Positions 36,786 to 48,069 of a stretch of 64,000 nt of DNA are shown here, piece after piece (within the stretch, counting starts at the first letter, position 1; each line of letters opens with the position of its first letter). A program made the translations under genes and the position numbers. Source of the DNA: Linnemannia schmuckeri. Its lineage: Eukaryota > Mortierellomycota > Mortierellomycetes > Mortierellales > Mortierellaceae. The stretch is taken from contig JANATG010000008.1 in the NCBI GenBank assembly GCA_029449235.1, forward strand, positions 1,116,001 to 1,180,000, in the 5' to 3' direction. Below the pieces are notes generated by a model, which saw nothing but the letters and a program-made list of their open reading frames with translations, had not been told where the DNA came from and searched no databases.

Positions 36786-39470
36786 ATGGATACCAAGGAC
36801 GCGACAAACGTGACGTCAGGAAAGAACGAGCGCGAAGAGGATTCGTTCTCTGACGACGATGTCGCTGTTCATTCACTCCGCTTCAAGCGGAAAAAGATTG
36901 ATGCAAAAGAAGCTGCACAAGGGCAGGCGGGTGGCGTATCCGTTAATGGAACAGCAGGAACTGTGCCAGGAGCAGGAGCAGGGGCGGGAGGAAAGGGGTC
37001 AGGACTTTATCTCGACACCATTCGTCGTTACATGTTGGACTTTGACTTTGAAAAGGTCTGCTCTGTCTCCTTGTCCAACTTGAACGTCTATGCTTGCCTT
37101 GTCTGTGGAAAATACTTTCAAGGTATGTGGACGGGCTTACTGACCTCCTTGCGTACACAAATTGATAATGGGCAATTGTATGCAAACAATGAGAAAATAA
37201 ATCCATACTGAGCATTCTTTTTTTGTTTTTGTTCTCATCGCCTATATATTTTCTGGATCGGTATCCGACATGCCTCAGGACGCGGGACAACATCCCACGC
37301 TTACTTTCACAGTCTGCATGAGAACCACCATGTGTACATCAATTTGAACACTCTGAAAATCTATATCTTGCCAGACTCGTACGAAGTAACCGACAGCTCG
37401 CTGGATGATATCAAGGTACGCAGCTTTGAGCCTCTCTCTCGTCTTACCGATCAATTGCAATATCGTGTGTTAGTTGATGAGCCAGATCGACCCACTCATT
37501 CAGTTTTACGTGTTGTTATTTTTCTGGCTTTCATCTAGTATGTCTTGGACCCTCGTTTCACGCATGCGCAAGTCAAGGCATTGGACAAAAACTCTACTCA
37601 ATCGTTTGATCTGAACCGCAAGCCTTATATTCCAGGTAACCATTGGCATCTCATTTTCTCTGTTCTTATATTTTGACCAGAAAGCATTTACGTCTGTATC
37701 GATGGTCATTTGCTGACAAAAAAACTTGCTTTCCATCTTCAACCTCTAGGGTTTATCGGATTGAACAACATCAAGGCAAATGATTATGTCAACGTGGTCA
37801 TCCAGGTCCTAGCCCACATCCCTCACATCCGCGACTTCTTTATGCTGCAAAAGTTTGACGACAAGTCAGAGCTCGTGAAGCGGTTCGGAACATTGGTTCG
37901 AAAGATCTGGAATCCTTCCGCATTCAAGGGTCAAGTCAGTCCACATGAGCTTTTACAGGTGAGAAAAAAAGGACAAATGGTGCACTTGCGTTATCAGTCA
38001 AATCAACAAACTGTCGAAACGCGTACTTCAGCTCGGCCTGCACAGACCTGCCTTCATCTTCACTGACATCGAATCCGCTCTTAATTATTATAGGAAATTT
38101 CGAACGCGAGTAACAGACAGTTCAAGTTGACGGAACAGAGTGACCCGCTGGCGTTTTTGTCATGGTTCCTCAACACATTGCACAAGGACCTTGGAGGCAC
38201 GAGGAAGAAGGACAGCAGTATTATCTATTCGTCATTTCAGGGAGAGCTCTCGATCGAGACACAACCAATCGATCCCAAGGCAGTCAAGGGCGCAGACCTT
38301 ATGTTTAACTCGGACAACGGTATGAGCAATGGAGGCAGAGCGAACGAGCTCAATCTGTTCTTGCTTGTTCATTGTTCCGTGGACATTTCATTTTATTTGT
38401 TTGTTTGCATCTGTCTACTCACACAAAACACTGTTTGATTTTTGTTTTCTGTTCGCGAACCTTAGCCATCACAAAGACCAAATCGCCATTCTTGTTTTTG
38501 GCATTGGAGTTGCCTCCACCTCCGCTGTTTCACGACGAACTGGAGAAAAACATCATCCCACAAATTCCTTTGACGACCATCCTGTCGAAATATGACGGCA
38601 AGACTCTCCAGGTTCGTTTCTGATTACTTGCCAAGAACATGTTAAACAGAATTACCCTGTCAGACGTTTTTGTTTTTCATGTGCTAATGTTTTATTGAAT
38701 GTTCCAATGCATCCTCACATTGTAGGAAAGCGTCGCAGACCTGAAGAAGTTCCAGATCACTCGGCTTCCCAACTACATTATTCTCCACATCAAGAGGTTC
38801 TCAAAAAACAGTTTTGCAAAGGAAAAGAACCCAACAATCGTAACTTTTCCTATTAAGAACCTGAGCATGGCCGAGTGTATGTAACATTCAGTATACCTTT
38901 TGTTACGAACGTTCTTTTTATGCGATGATGTGAATTATATGCTGACTATGCACTTTAATTCCTCTTGTTTCGATAGTTGTCGCTAATCCAGAGAAGGAAA
39001 AAGTGCTTGGATTGCAGTACGACCTTTTGGCGAATATCACGCACGAGGGCGATCCATCTGTCCCTGGTACGACAAGCTATAAAGTCCACCTTCAGCATCG
39101 AGCCAAGGAGCAGTGGTATCAGATCCAGGATCTTTTTGTAGAAGAGATCAATGCACAGATGATCTTTCTGTCCGAGTCCTATATTCAGGTACGGAGTCCC
39201 ATCTCTTTTTTATTGCCATTTTATTCTTTTGTCATTTTTATATTATGCGCTCCTGTCCTTACTGTTTTGTAGTGTGGTTTGAGGGATGGTCAGTTAGGCA
39301 CAGGAAGAATCGTTGATGTGATGTCTACCCCTATTCTAATTGGCCACTTATGCTGCTTGTTTTTCTCACTCACTGACTTTCCCTTTTTTTCCAATTGTCT
39401 CTTTTCGTGTATGCGTGCTTTCGTTTCGTTTTGCTTCTCCTAGGTCTGGGAACGCAAAACTCCAAATTGA
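36786..39470 (+). CDS. SAD1: U4/U6.U5 tri-snRNP-associated protein SAD1/USP39, inactive ubiquitin protease fold
   Basis: Splicing factor needed for tri-snRNP stability and addition to the spliceosome. Exons are 36786-37122, 37279-37415, 37539-37635, 37750-37958, 38094-38319, 38466-38611, 38726-38876, 38977-39188 and 39444-39470, giving 513 residues. All eight introns are GT-AG in phase. An acidic/basic N-terminus is followed by a ZnF-UBP domain (about 90-175; VYACLVCGKYFQ, GRGTTSHAYFHS). The USP fold begins at GFIGLNNIKANDY, where active enzymes have GLxNxGNTCYMN. Here Asp202 replaces the catalytic Cys, as known for USP39/Sad1. The C-terminal YKVHLQHRAKEQWYQIQDL strand pair also matches. The last exon encodes only VWERKTPN. 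Length fits the family (yeast about 450, human 565). Confidence 0.95.
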
Positions 39471-40340
39471 TCAACGCACCACAAGTGAGTCCAAAGCAAA
39501 CGGAGAAGGGGTGCGTAATAAACAACAGTCGAGTTTTTTTCTTCCTCCCTATTTTTTTCTCACTTAATACTCTCTCGCGATAGGAGTTATGCATTGGAGG
39601 GAAAAAAGAGCAAAACCAAGGAAAGATATATCAACACCAAACACCATTACAAACACCAACAAAGAACAGACTGCTCCAAAATATTTCAAACGCCCCTTTT
39701 CTAAACAATTTTTATCCTCCATGGGATCTTGGTGTGATTAAAACACTAAAACTTTTAAAAGGCTAGAACTGGGTAAAAAACCGATTTAGCGGAAGAGACC
39801 ATTGGCATGGTTAGATCGTCCAGGAGTAACGCTTAAGTAGTTTTGCAAAAACAAAACACACAAAAAAAAGAGTGGCACCTTATTTTTCCCCTAGATAGGG
39901 GGGTCACCGCATTGGCGCTGTGTGAAACATGCCAGTCCGGCGCGTTGTCTCACCTGCGAAATTGCTTGTATCCCTTCGTCTGTCGCGAGTCACATATCCC
40001 ACCCGCAAAAATTGGAAGCGAAAAAGCTTCCGAAACAGACGAAGGGATACAAAGTGATGAAGACTTTTGCTGTGTACTCGGGAAAGGCTCTAGTTTCGAG
40101 CGAGGTTGTGCAGGTAAAATAAGGGTCTGCTTTCTTTTTTATTTGGGCCTGAGAGTGCAAGGGAGCGGTTGGATTAGTCATTCAAAATGATCTGGGAACG
40201 AGAGTTGGATGAGGACAAAGAGTAGCTGGGAGCGAGAGGGGGAAAGCGGCTGGGAGGGAGGCAGCGAGAGAACGAAGCAAAGGAAGTGGGGGAAAGCGAG
40301 AAAAAGAGAGGACTCGCCGTACCGACCGACGCCACAGCCA
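39471..40340. other. Intergenic region containing an inverted-repeat island
   Basis: Upstream of the Spt23-like gene. The first 370 bases are AT-rich. About 39895-40110 is GC-richer and includes the inverted repeat listed separately. A 66-codon frame (39922-40122) spans the hairpin; I do not call it a gene because the hairpin, not codon structure, is the obvious organising feature. Confidence 0.5.
39966..40052. repeat. 18-bp perfect inverted repeat with nested hairpin
   Basis: Left arm 39966-39983 and right arm 40035-40052 are perfect reverse complements, separated by 51 bases. Inside the spacer, 40014-40019 and 40026-40031 form a second 6-bp stem with a 6-base loop. Transcribed, this would fold as a long stem with an internal hairpin. 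It could be a structured non-coding RNA, a foldback element remnant, or a regulatory cruciform. No known RNA family is recognised. Confidence 0.8.
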
Positions 40341-40403
40341 ATTGATTTTTTTCTTTTTTCGCGCTCCCTCTTTCCCTCGTTCTCTTTCTTCTTCTTCCAT
40401 CGT

Positions 40404-40444
<41 letters not shown>

Positions 40445-40700
40445 TATTTTCTTCCCATTCCTTCCTACTCTCACGCCCCTCTCCCTCTTCTCCCTCCTCC
40501 CCCTTCTTCTCTCGCTCTCCCTCGCTCTCCTTCTGCTTCACTTCTCATCGTCACCCAAGCTATCTCATCACTCCTTTATTTATTGTTATTATTGTTCATT
40601 CACACAATCACCACAGCTCAACCCATTTACACACTCTCCTTCCTCCTCTTCCTCCTCTTCCTCCTCCCTTCCATCTCTCTTTCTTGATCATCAACGAAAT
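40341..40700 (+). promoter_or_regulatory. CT-rich leader with 39-base poly-T, upstream of the Spt23-like gene
   Basis: Pyrimidine-rich plus-strand sequence ending at the ATG at 40701, containing an uninterrupted T run at 40405-40443. The same pattern is seen before the velvet and Zn2Cys6 genes. A long frame runs through it into the gene, but its composition is not protein-like before 40701. Confidence 0.5.
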
Positions 40701-43700
40701 ATGCACCACTCGATCACTCCCCAGTCTCAGCATCCGCAGCACTCACAGCAGCAACCGCTGCAGCTGCAGCAGCAGTTCCAACAACAACAGCAACAGCACC
40801 TCCAGAATCAACCGGCGTATCAACCTATACCGCTCACCCAGCAATCCCTAGCACAGCAACAACTACTGCAGCAACAGCAACAACAGCAGCAACATCAACA
40901 GAACCAGAGTCAACAGATACATCAACAATTGCAACAGCCACAACTGCACCACCAAAGTAACCAACAACAACAGCAGCATCAAGTACCGTTGCTTACACAG
41001 CATAATGGCCGCCCTCTCCTAGCGGCGCCCCTTCCTGGTCAGTCAGGATATCCGTCATATACGACGGCTCGCAATGGATCGGAAGCCATCTCACCGCTCC
41101 AACAGCAGCAGCAACAGGGTCAAGAAAGCGAACATTATTCGTCGGTGATACAGCCACATCCGCATCCACATCACGAGCCTCAACCCTCGTCCAACCAGTA
41201 TCCAAACCTTCTTGACCCAATTCCGCCACAACAACTCCAACAAACAAGACAAGCTTCGCCTCATAAGCAAAAGTCCGTTTCACATTATGGCCAACGCTTC
41301 AATCCCATGTACCCTTCACCTACCTCGTCGGCCACAACGCCGCTCCTCTCCCACGCTTCCCCCAGCCCATCGGACCCCTCAGAGGGCCTGGCTCATCATT
41401 CCACCGTGACCTCCCATGCCGCTACCGCAACCGACACGTCCGCTGCAGCCTCCGCCGTTGCCGCCGCCGTTCGTTTGGTAACCCGACAATCCTTCACACC
41501 TCAAGTATCGCCTCATCTGAACCCGGCGCGGGTTAGCCATGATAGTTTGACGCCTGCATGGTCACCCGCTCACGCGTCTACAAGCCCATCTTCGACTGCT
41601 TCCATGCCAGCCTACTTGGACACGCTTGAGGTAAATAGACCGAGTGTCGTCTAAAATATCTGGAGCGCATTCAGCCTTTCTCTTATTCCTTTTCGGCCAA
41701 TATGGCCATATCACTAGTAACGGATGCATTGATCCTTCGGGCCATGTCCTTTTTCTTTTCTTTTGCCCAATATGCAAAGCTGCGACTGTATCACATCCCT
41801 TCTTGATGATCGCACTACGCCTTTTCTACCCACAGCTTTATTTCCGCCAATGTTTTTCCTTTCCCCATTTACTTTTTGTTGCTATTTTCCTTTGACATTT
41901 TGTTGCCCTTGCCCTTTCTTGACATATTTTTGAGGGTGATCCTTCTTTCTGAGGAGAGTCCTCCACACACATGCGACGCCAATTCTTAGGCAAGAGAGCA
42001 AGGAAGGACGAAAGCAGGAAAGAAGCAGTGAGCAAAAAAACTCCACTAAGGATTAGAGTGTACCTGAGTGGTTCTGCCCTGTTGAGAATTCTTTTCCCGT
42101 CTTTTTGGGCAATCTTCTTGACTCTCCTTGCATTGATAGGCCTTGGGGTCTCTGTTGGCTCTTTGGAGTTTTGGTTCTATGGAGTCCTGCACGTGACCAC
42201 TCACATATTTCTCGCTCTCTCTTTCGTTCTTTATTTTCTTTTTTCAAACTCCCTTCCTTCCTCATTCATGTCTGGCTCCCCTTTGTCATATCCACGACCG
42301 GATCTGCATCCGTCATGTCGCAATTGCTTATATACGTCAGACTAAGTATGGGTCTGGACCCGTCTCTGACCTGTCAAACCCATTGACCATGAGCAACCTT
42401 TACGCACGGTCATTGCACACTCCCTTCTATCAAGATCTGACCAATGGTGTCCACCTTGGCTTTGGGTCTCAGGCAAAGTAAGTCGGCTGTCACAGCATGA
42501 ACAAAGATGATCGCCACTTCATTCCTATCATGTTACGTTATTTTGAGATAGTGATACTTTTTTACGATGATCCGGTAACTAATACATTTCGTTTAGCGGT
42601 GCGGCATTGCAAGGCGCTCATTTGCCACTAGCACATAGTGGTCCACTCCTGCACGCCACATCTCAGTCTCACTCTGACCTTCCAGCGTTCGATGTTAAGG
42701 CCTACACCTTCCGCAAGAAGCCAAGACATTATGTTGCTGTCAAGCACAAGAATGCGTTGCGTATTGAACCAATCATTTACCTGAAGACCAGTATCCTGGA
42801 CTTGAATCGGCAGGTGGTCCGAAACTGGGATTACTTGCGATTCAATCTCGATCGATTTAGGGAGAATGCACAGCCAAAGAAAAAATTGAGCCTCGATGGT
42901 AAGGCAAATGAGACCAATCTTTTACCCACATATTACTTTCCAACAAATTTCCTCCCTAATTATTTATGCTTTTTTCGATTTTTAAATTTCTCCGCGGATA
43001 AAAAATTATCTAGAGATGAGAGGGGCAAGGATCTTGGACGTGGACATTGTCCTCATCTCGCCAAATAACAAAGATCGCATCATTGAAGACTCTTGTCCTG
43101 CCTGTGTCATGCGTATGGACGGCGAGAGAAAGGTAACCTGAATGCTATTTGTAATGCTGCAATGTTTTATATTTGTTTCAACCATCGACGTATTAACGAC
43201 GATGTCAACTATGTCTTGTAATTATGTAGATCATGCAAGTTCTGGCCAAGAACTTCAAACAGAGTCCTAATGGTGAACCCATGATCGACATCCGCAAGGG
43301 CCACGCGATTATCTGCATCAAGTTGAACTGTTACTGTGATCACCACAATGAGCAAGAAGGCTTTGTGGTTCGCCTACAGACATTCCCCGAGGTCGTCCGC
43401 CTCGGTGGATCTGTGAAGCTTCGTATCTGCTGTGAGGCTAGATCCAAGAACGGAGGCCCTGAACAAGACCAAGAGGAAGAGGATGGTTTGACCGATATCG
43501 ATGCCCCAGCGTCCACTGGCTCACGGTCTCCAGCAATGGCACCCAACGAGCAGATGCTCCAGAGCCCATCCTTGAGCAATGAGAGCTCAAGAAGCCCAAT
43601 GGTCAAGAGTCACCAGCGCACTCCTTCTGCCAGCTCGGCATCAATGGCTTCTCCAAGATCGATGGATGAGCGGGTGGTAAACTCTCTTGTAATGGACAAT

Positions 43701-46700
43701 GGCAACATGAATGGACTCCGCAGTGGTCACGGTCTCAATGGCACGAATGGTCGAGCAATGGCCCCTCCCAAGTTCCGACAGATTTATCCTCTCACGCCAT
43801 GTGAGGGTACTATCCTCGGAGGCACTCGTGTCACCATCCATGGAGCTAACTTTGATCTTCTCCAGAACCCAGTCGTCTTTTTCGGCAAGGTTCCCGCCGA
43901 GCTGGTCACTATTTCCCATCATGACGTGATGGAATGTACTACGCCACCTGCTGAGAACTTAAAGCCGGGCATTGTTGCCGTGAAGATCGCGTCTATGTCC
44001 TACCCTATTGGCCCTGAAACAGACCAGGTCGATTACATGTATATGGCACCACCGGACTATGACTTTTGCAACCTCGCCGCAACTTCGCTTTCCTATGCCA
44101 TGTCGAACGAGTACCCACAGGACAACACTGTAAGAATTTGGTGCGTTTTACTTTGTATTTTAGTGTGGCCTGTTTGCGTGTCATTATATTAACTGTTCAT
44201 TCTTCTTTTCCTTGTGACCAGCTGGCCTACATCCTCAACGCTCATGGCGCAGGTGCGGGTATTGGACTTGGCTTGTTGGATGATGCTACAACGTTTGTAG
44301 GAAACGATTTTGACGTGGGCTTTGCATGGAGTACCTCCGCCAAGGAGGACATGGCTCTCGAGTTCCTGCGCACGATCCAGATTCTTGCGCCAGGACGCAT
44401 TTTGCCTTCGTTCAAGGTAAGAATTTAGTGTTTTTATTGAGCTTTAATTTGTCGCTTATCTTTTTGCTCAACTCCAAGCTAATTCTTCAATTCCTCGATG
44501 GTATATGTAGAGTGACTCTGGACATACAATGTTGCATATGGCTGCACAGCAGGGTATGACTCGACTCGCCAAAGAGCTTATTGCCATGGGTATCGACCAC
44601 ACTGTCATCGATAGGAACAACAAGACTGGTAAGTCGCACTTTGAAGGATAAAGTTTCTTTTCTCTTTAATACGCTTCGACGTAACTATTTAACTAATCAA
44701 ACAATTACATTCTTTGCAATAGCTTTCCAATTTGCTCGCATGTCAGGTCACGAAGACATCGCCAGGCTGATCTCCGAAGCCAAGGTTCCTCCTCGTCCTA
44801 TGGTTCCAAGAATGGAGTCTGCTCAACACCCCGGCGTCACCATGCACCAAACCGTTGCTACCTTGGTCCAGAAGCACCAGGAAAACCTCGTTAAGGTTCT
44901 CAGACAGGAAGGTCACCGCAGAGGTCGTCAGCTTAGAGAGATGAAGGAGAGGGCCACCCGCGCCATGGACATCAAGAACGAGGCCCTTACTGAATCTGAA
45001 GTTCATACCAGTGCATCGACAAAGGCTGTCGACGCCGAAGGAAGCTATGTCCACGAAGAATCCCGCGCAACTCGCCAAGAACCCCCCAAGGTGTTTGTGG
45101 AGGAGGCTGAGGAGGACGACATTATGGTAGAGGAGATGTCGAACGCGTCGTCACCTGAAGGAGCTAAGTCACATGACGAGGATATGGACTCCAACGACGA
45201 ATCTAGCGTACCGGATCACATCCAGAACGAACGTAAGCGCAAGGCTCATGGAGCACCAGATGGCTCCAGTGATGCCACCCGCAAGCTAATCAAGGATGAT
45301 GACTCACATGCTTCGACTTTGTTGTCCTCCAAGGTCGAGTACCTCACACCTGCCCAACAAGGCCACATCCTAAACGCCACCAATATTTGGGAAAAGTCGC
45401 GTGGTACAGAACTGTTTGGCTCAACTGCCGCGCTGTTGACCAAGACGGGACTTCAGACATGGACCTGTGACACTTGGTCGGCCTCACCATTGAAGGACTC
45501 GGCAGGATCAATTTTGCCGGCCTCACGGAATGATTCTGCCCTCCATGTTATGGCCCTGACTGGAACAGGACTGCACCACTTTACTGAGCGTCGCTCCTCA
45601 CAAGGCACCATGATCCGTGATGTTGAGCACTGGAGTCTTGTTGAGCTCGAGCATATTGGCCAAACGATAAGCGGTTCTTCCCAGCTTGCTATCGACATGG
45701 AGATGTGTGGACTGGGCTCACGAGCTGCTCGGGATCCTCTTGGCCAAAGGATTCAGTTGACAGGATCCAAGGAGAACCTGGGTGGATACGTCGATGCGGT
45801 GTCCAAAGCTCACGATGAGCTTATGCTTCACCTTGGCTTCAAATCGAAATTTGGTGCAGCACCTCAGCAACACCAGCCCCATCAACACTATCATTTGCCT
45901 ACGGAAAAGACTGATGACTGGATCAACGCGACGCTCACCATGTGGGCCAAGCTCTTCAAGCTTTCGGACCGCGACCTGAATGGAATCGACTACTCTGCTC
46001 GCCTTGGCACCTTTACTTTCCGGCCTGTCCAGGATGACAGGAGAGCTCACTCTGCGCCACAGATCCAGACAGTCATGCGAACGCTTCGCGAGTACGATGA
46101 AGGCTCCAAGATCCGGTTTGAGGGCATTCAAGCATTGGATGGAGGCTGGAAAAAGCCAGAGGTTATTCAGGACTTGCAGAGGATGATCAAGGACATGAAG
46201 CACATTGAGCGGTGGAATTTTGCCGGTTGCGGATGGTCTTCGGAGACTGCCCAGGGATTCCTGGACGGATTTGAGCCTGCTGCCGAGTCGACTCGTATGC
46301 TCAGAGGAGAAGCAGGACGTGAGCACTGCAGACGCATCTCGTTGGCTGGCAATGATTTTGGAGGCGAGGATACCGTCGGTTACCTCTTTGCCAAGCGTCT
46401 AACTACCTGGAAACATTTCAAGACTTTGGATCTCACTGGCTGCAACATCGGCGTGGGTGGCATGGAGGCACTCGTTGGGCGTCTGGAGAACATGTTGACC
46501 ATCCGTCTCAAGGGTAACCAAGCGGACAACCGTTGGTGGCAATGGGTCGACATGTTGCTGGAGTGCAACCCTGATCTCCAAAAGTGTCGTCTGGGAGCAC
46601 CAGTGGCTCCTTCGGTGCCTCACGAGAGTCTTATCAGCGGCAAGCGATTGGACACCCTTCGAGAGTTGACTGTACTGGATCTCTCGACCGCACCTATCAA

Positions 46701-48069
46701 CCAGGCTACGATCTCCGTCTTGGCGGCCTATATTCCGTCTCATCCCGAACTCTTGACGCTCACATTGTCCCACTGCAATCTGGGGTGGTCGAGCCTCGTC
46801 AGCGTATTTGATGCTCTCTGCGAGGTTAACCAAACAACCAAGTTCACGCTAGATGTCAGTCAGAATCCTCTGTTTGAGTCCAAGGAGTCCATTGAGAGCT
46901 GGATTCAGAGTCTGGAGCGATCGAGATCGTCCAACACCGGTAAACCCTTTGGTATTCACATGCAGGGTCTCATTGTCCGTGATGCTGTCTTGAGACGTGT
47001 CCTGGAGGCTTTGGAGCAGACGACGTGCTTTAACGAGCTCAACGTCAATGGACTGTTGATTAAGCGCGAGAGTCAAGTGGCCGAGTTGGAAGGACTGAGC
47101 TACCAGGAGGCCTGCGCCAGAATTCGTCCAGAAGATGCTTCAGATGCCACCTGCCGCGCCCTTGGTCGCATGCTAGCAATGAACAAGACGTTAGTCATGT
47201 TGGATATCTCTGGAAAGGAGATTGAGCAGCAGGATCCTGATGGCTCTACTACTGTTGGTTCGACAGGAGCGTCGGCGTCGGTTGGCAGCAGCAACAGCGG
47301 CGGTCGCAGAGGCAACTTGGCGGGCGGTCGGTCGATGGGTGGATTCGGCAGGCGGATCTCGTTGGCCTTCCCTGCCTTGGCCGAGAACGACACCCTCAAG
47401 CTCTTGGTCATGGACTATAACCGGTTTGGAGAGGATGGAATGGTGACCCTAGCGCAGGCTCTCAGGTCTAACCGTAAACTCGGTGTGTTGTCGTGCGACG
47501 GCAACGATGCCTACACTCACAAGGGTCTCAAGGCAGTCGAGAGCGCGCTCCCACCGTTCGGTATGGCGCCTGCAACATCAGCACTGAGCATTCACGGCGC
47601 GACGTCTGGACACTTGTCCAGGACCATGACACCATCTGGTCCTGTCACCTACCGGGGAACCATCGAGGAAGCCCAGGCTGCTGGTTACAACAGTACACTC
47701 TCTGTGTGGGACTTTAACCCTGCAGAAATACTCCTTCACCAGGATGTGATGTCGGTTGAAGTGGAGCGTCGATTGGCAGAGTTTAACCGCATCGAAACGT
47801 TGCAGTCGACGGCTCGAGAGCAGGAAGCCAAGTTTGGACCTCGACCTGCTGGCGGTGTGGGTGAGCCTGGAGTTGCAGTAGGTGGTGCGGCGTTGTTGGC
47901 GGAGGCCAAGAGACTGCACCAGGCTGCTGTTGTTGACAGGGCTGAATATTCGGACTGTCACTATAGAATCCGTGGGGCGATCAAGGAGAACAACCGTAGA
48001 ACCAAGGAGGTCTATGAACGTGAGCTTGAGCAGGCCGAGCAGCAAAGGCAGCAGGAGATGTCTCTGTAG
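40701..48069 (+). CDS. Giant Spt23/Mga2-like regulator: Q-rich, DNA-binding, IPT/TIG, ankyrin and leucine-rich-repeat domains
   Basis: Exons are 40701-41630, 42341-42477, 42597-42898, 43014-43132, 43230-44129, 44222-44416, 44511-44628 and 44723-48069, giving about 2015 residues with all phases matching. Residues 1-310 are Gln-rich. A Spt23/Mga2-type DNA-binding region spans about 380-565 (ILDLNRQVVRNWDYLRFNLD, DVDIVLISPNN, CPACVMRMDGERK). An IPT/TIG domain lies at 678-768 (IYPLTPCEGTILGGTRVTIHG) and ankyrin repeats at about 862-925 (GHTMLHMAAQQG). The same final exon continues, without a stop, through an acidic linker. A possible PH-like segment follows (about 1110-1270), then RNI-type leucine-rich repeats (about 1360-1850; FKTLDLTGCNIGVGGMEAL) and a basic/Gln-rich helix. 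Yeast Spt23 and Mga2 are ER-anchored activators of the OLE1 desaturase gene. No C-terminal membrane helix is visible here. Joining the polyQ exon across the 710-base first intron is the least certain step. Confidence 0.85.

Noticed and set aside
39922..40122. 66-codon frame over the inverted repeat
   Set aside because: The two hairpin arms force complementary codons, there is no family match, and the palindrome better explains the segment.
40209..40700. N-terminal extension of the Spt23-like gene upstream of 40701
   Set aside because: The frame stays open but consists of Phe/Ser/Leu from poly-T and CT-rich DNA; the ATG at 40701 starts a coherent Gln-rich protein.
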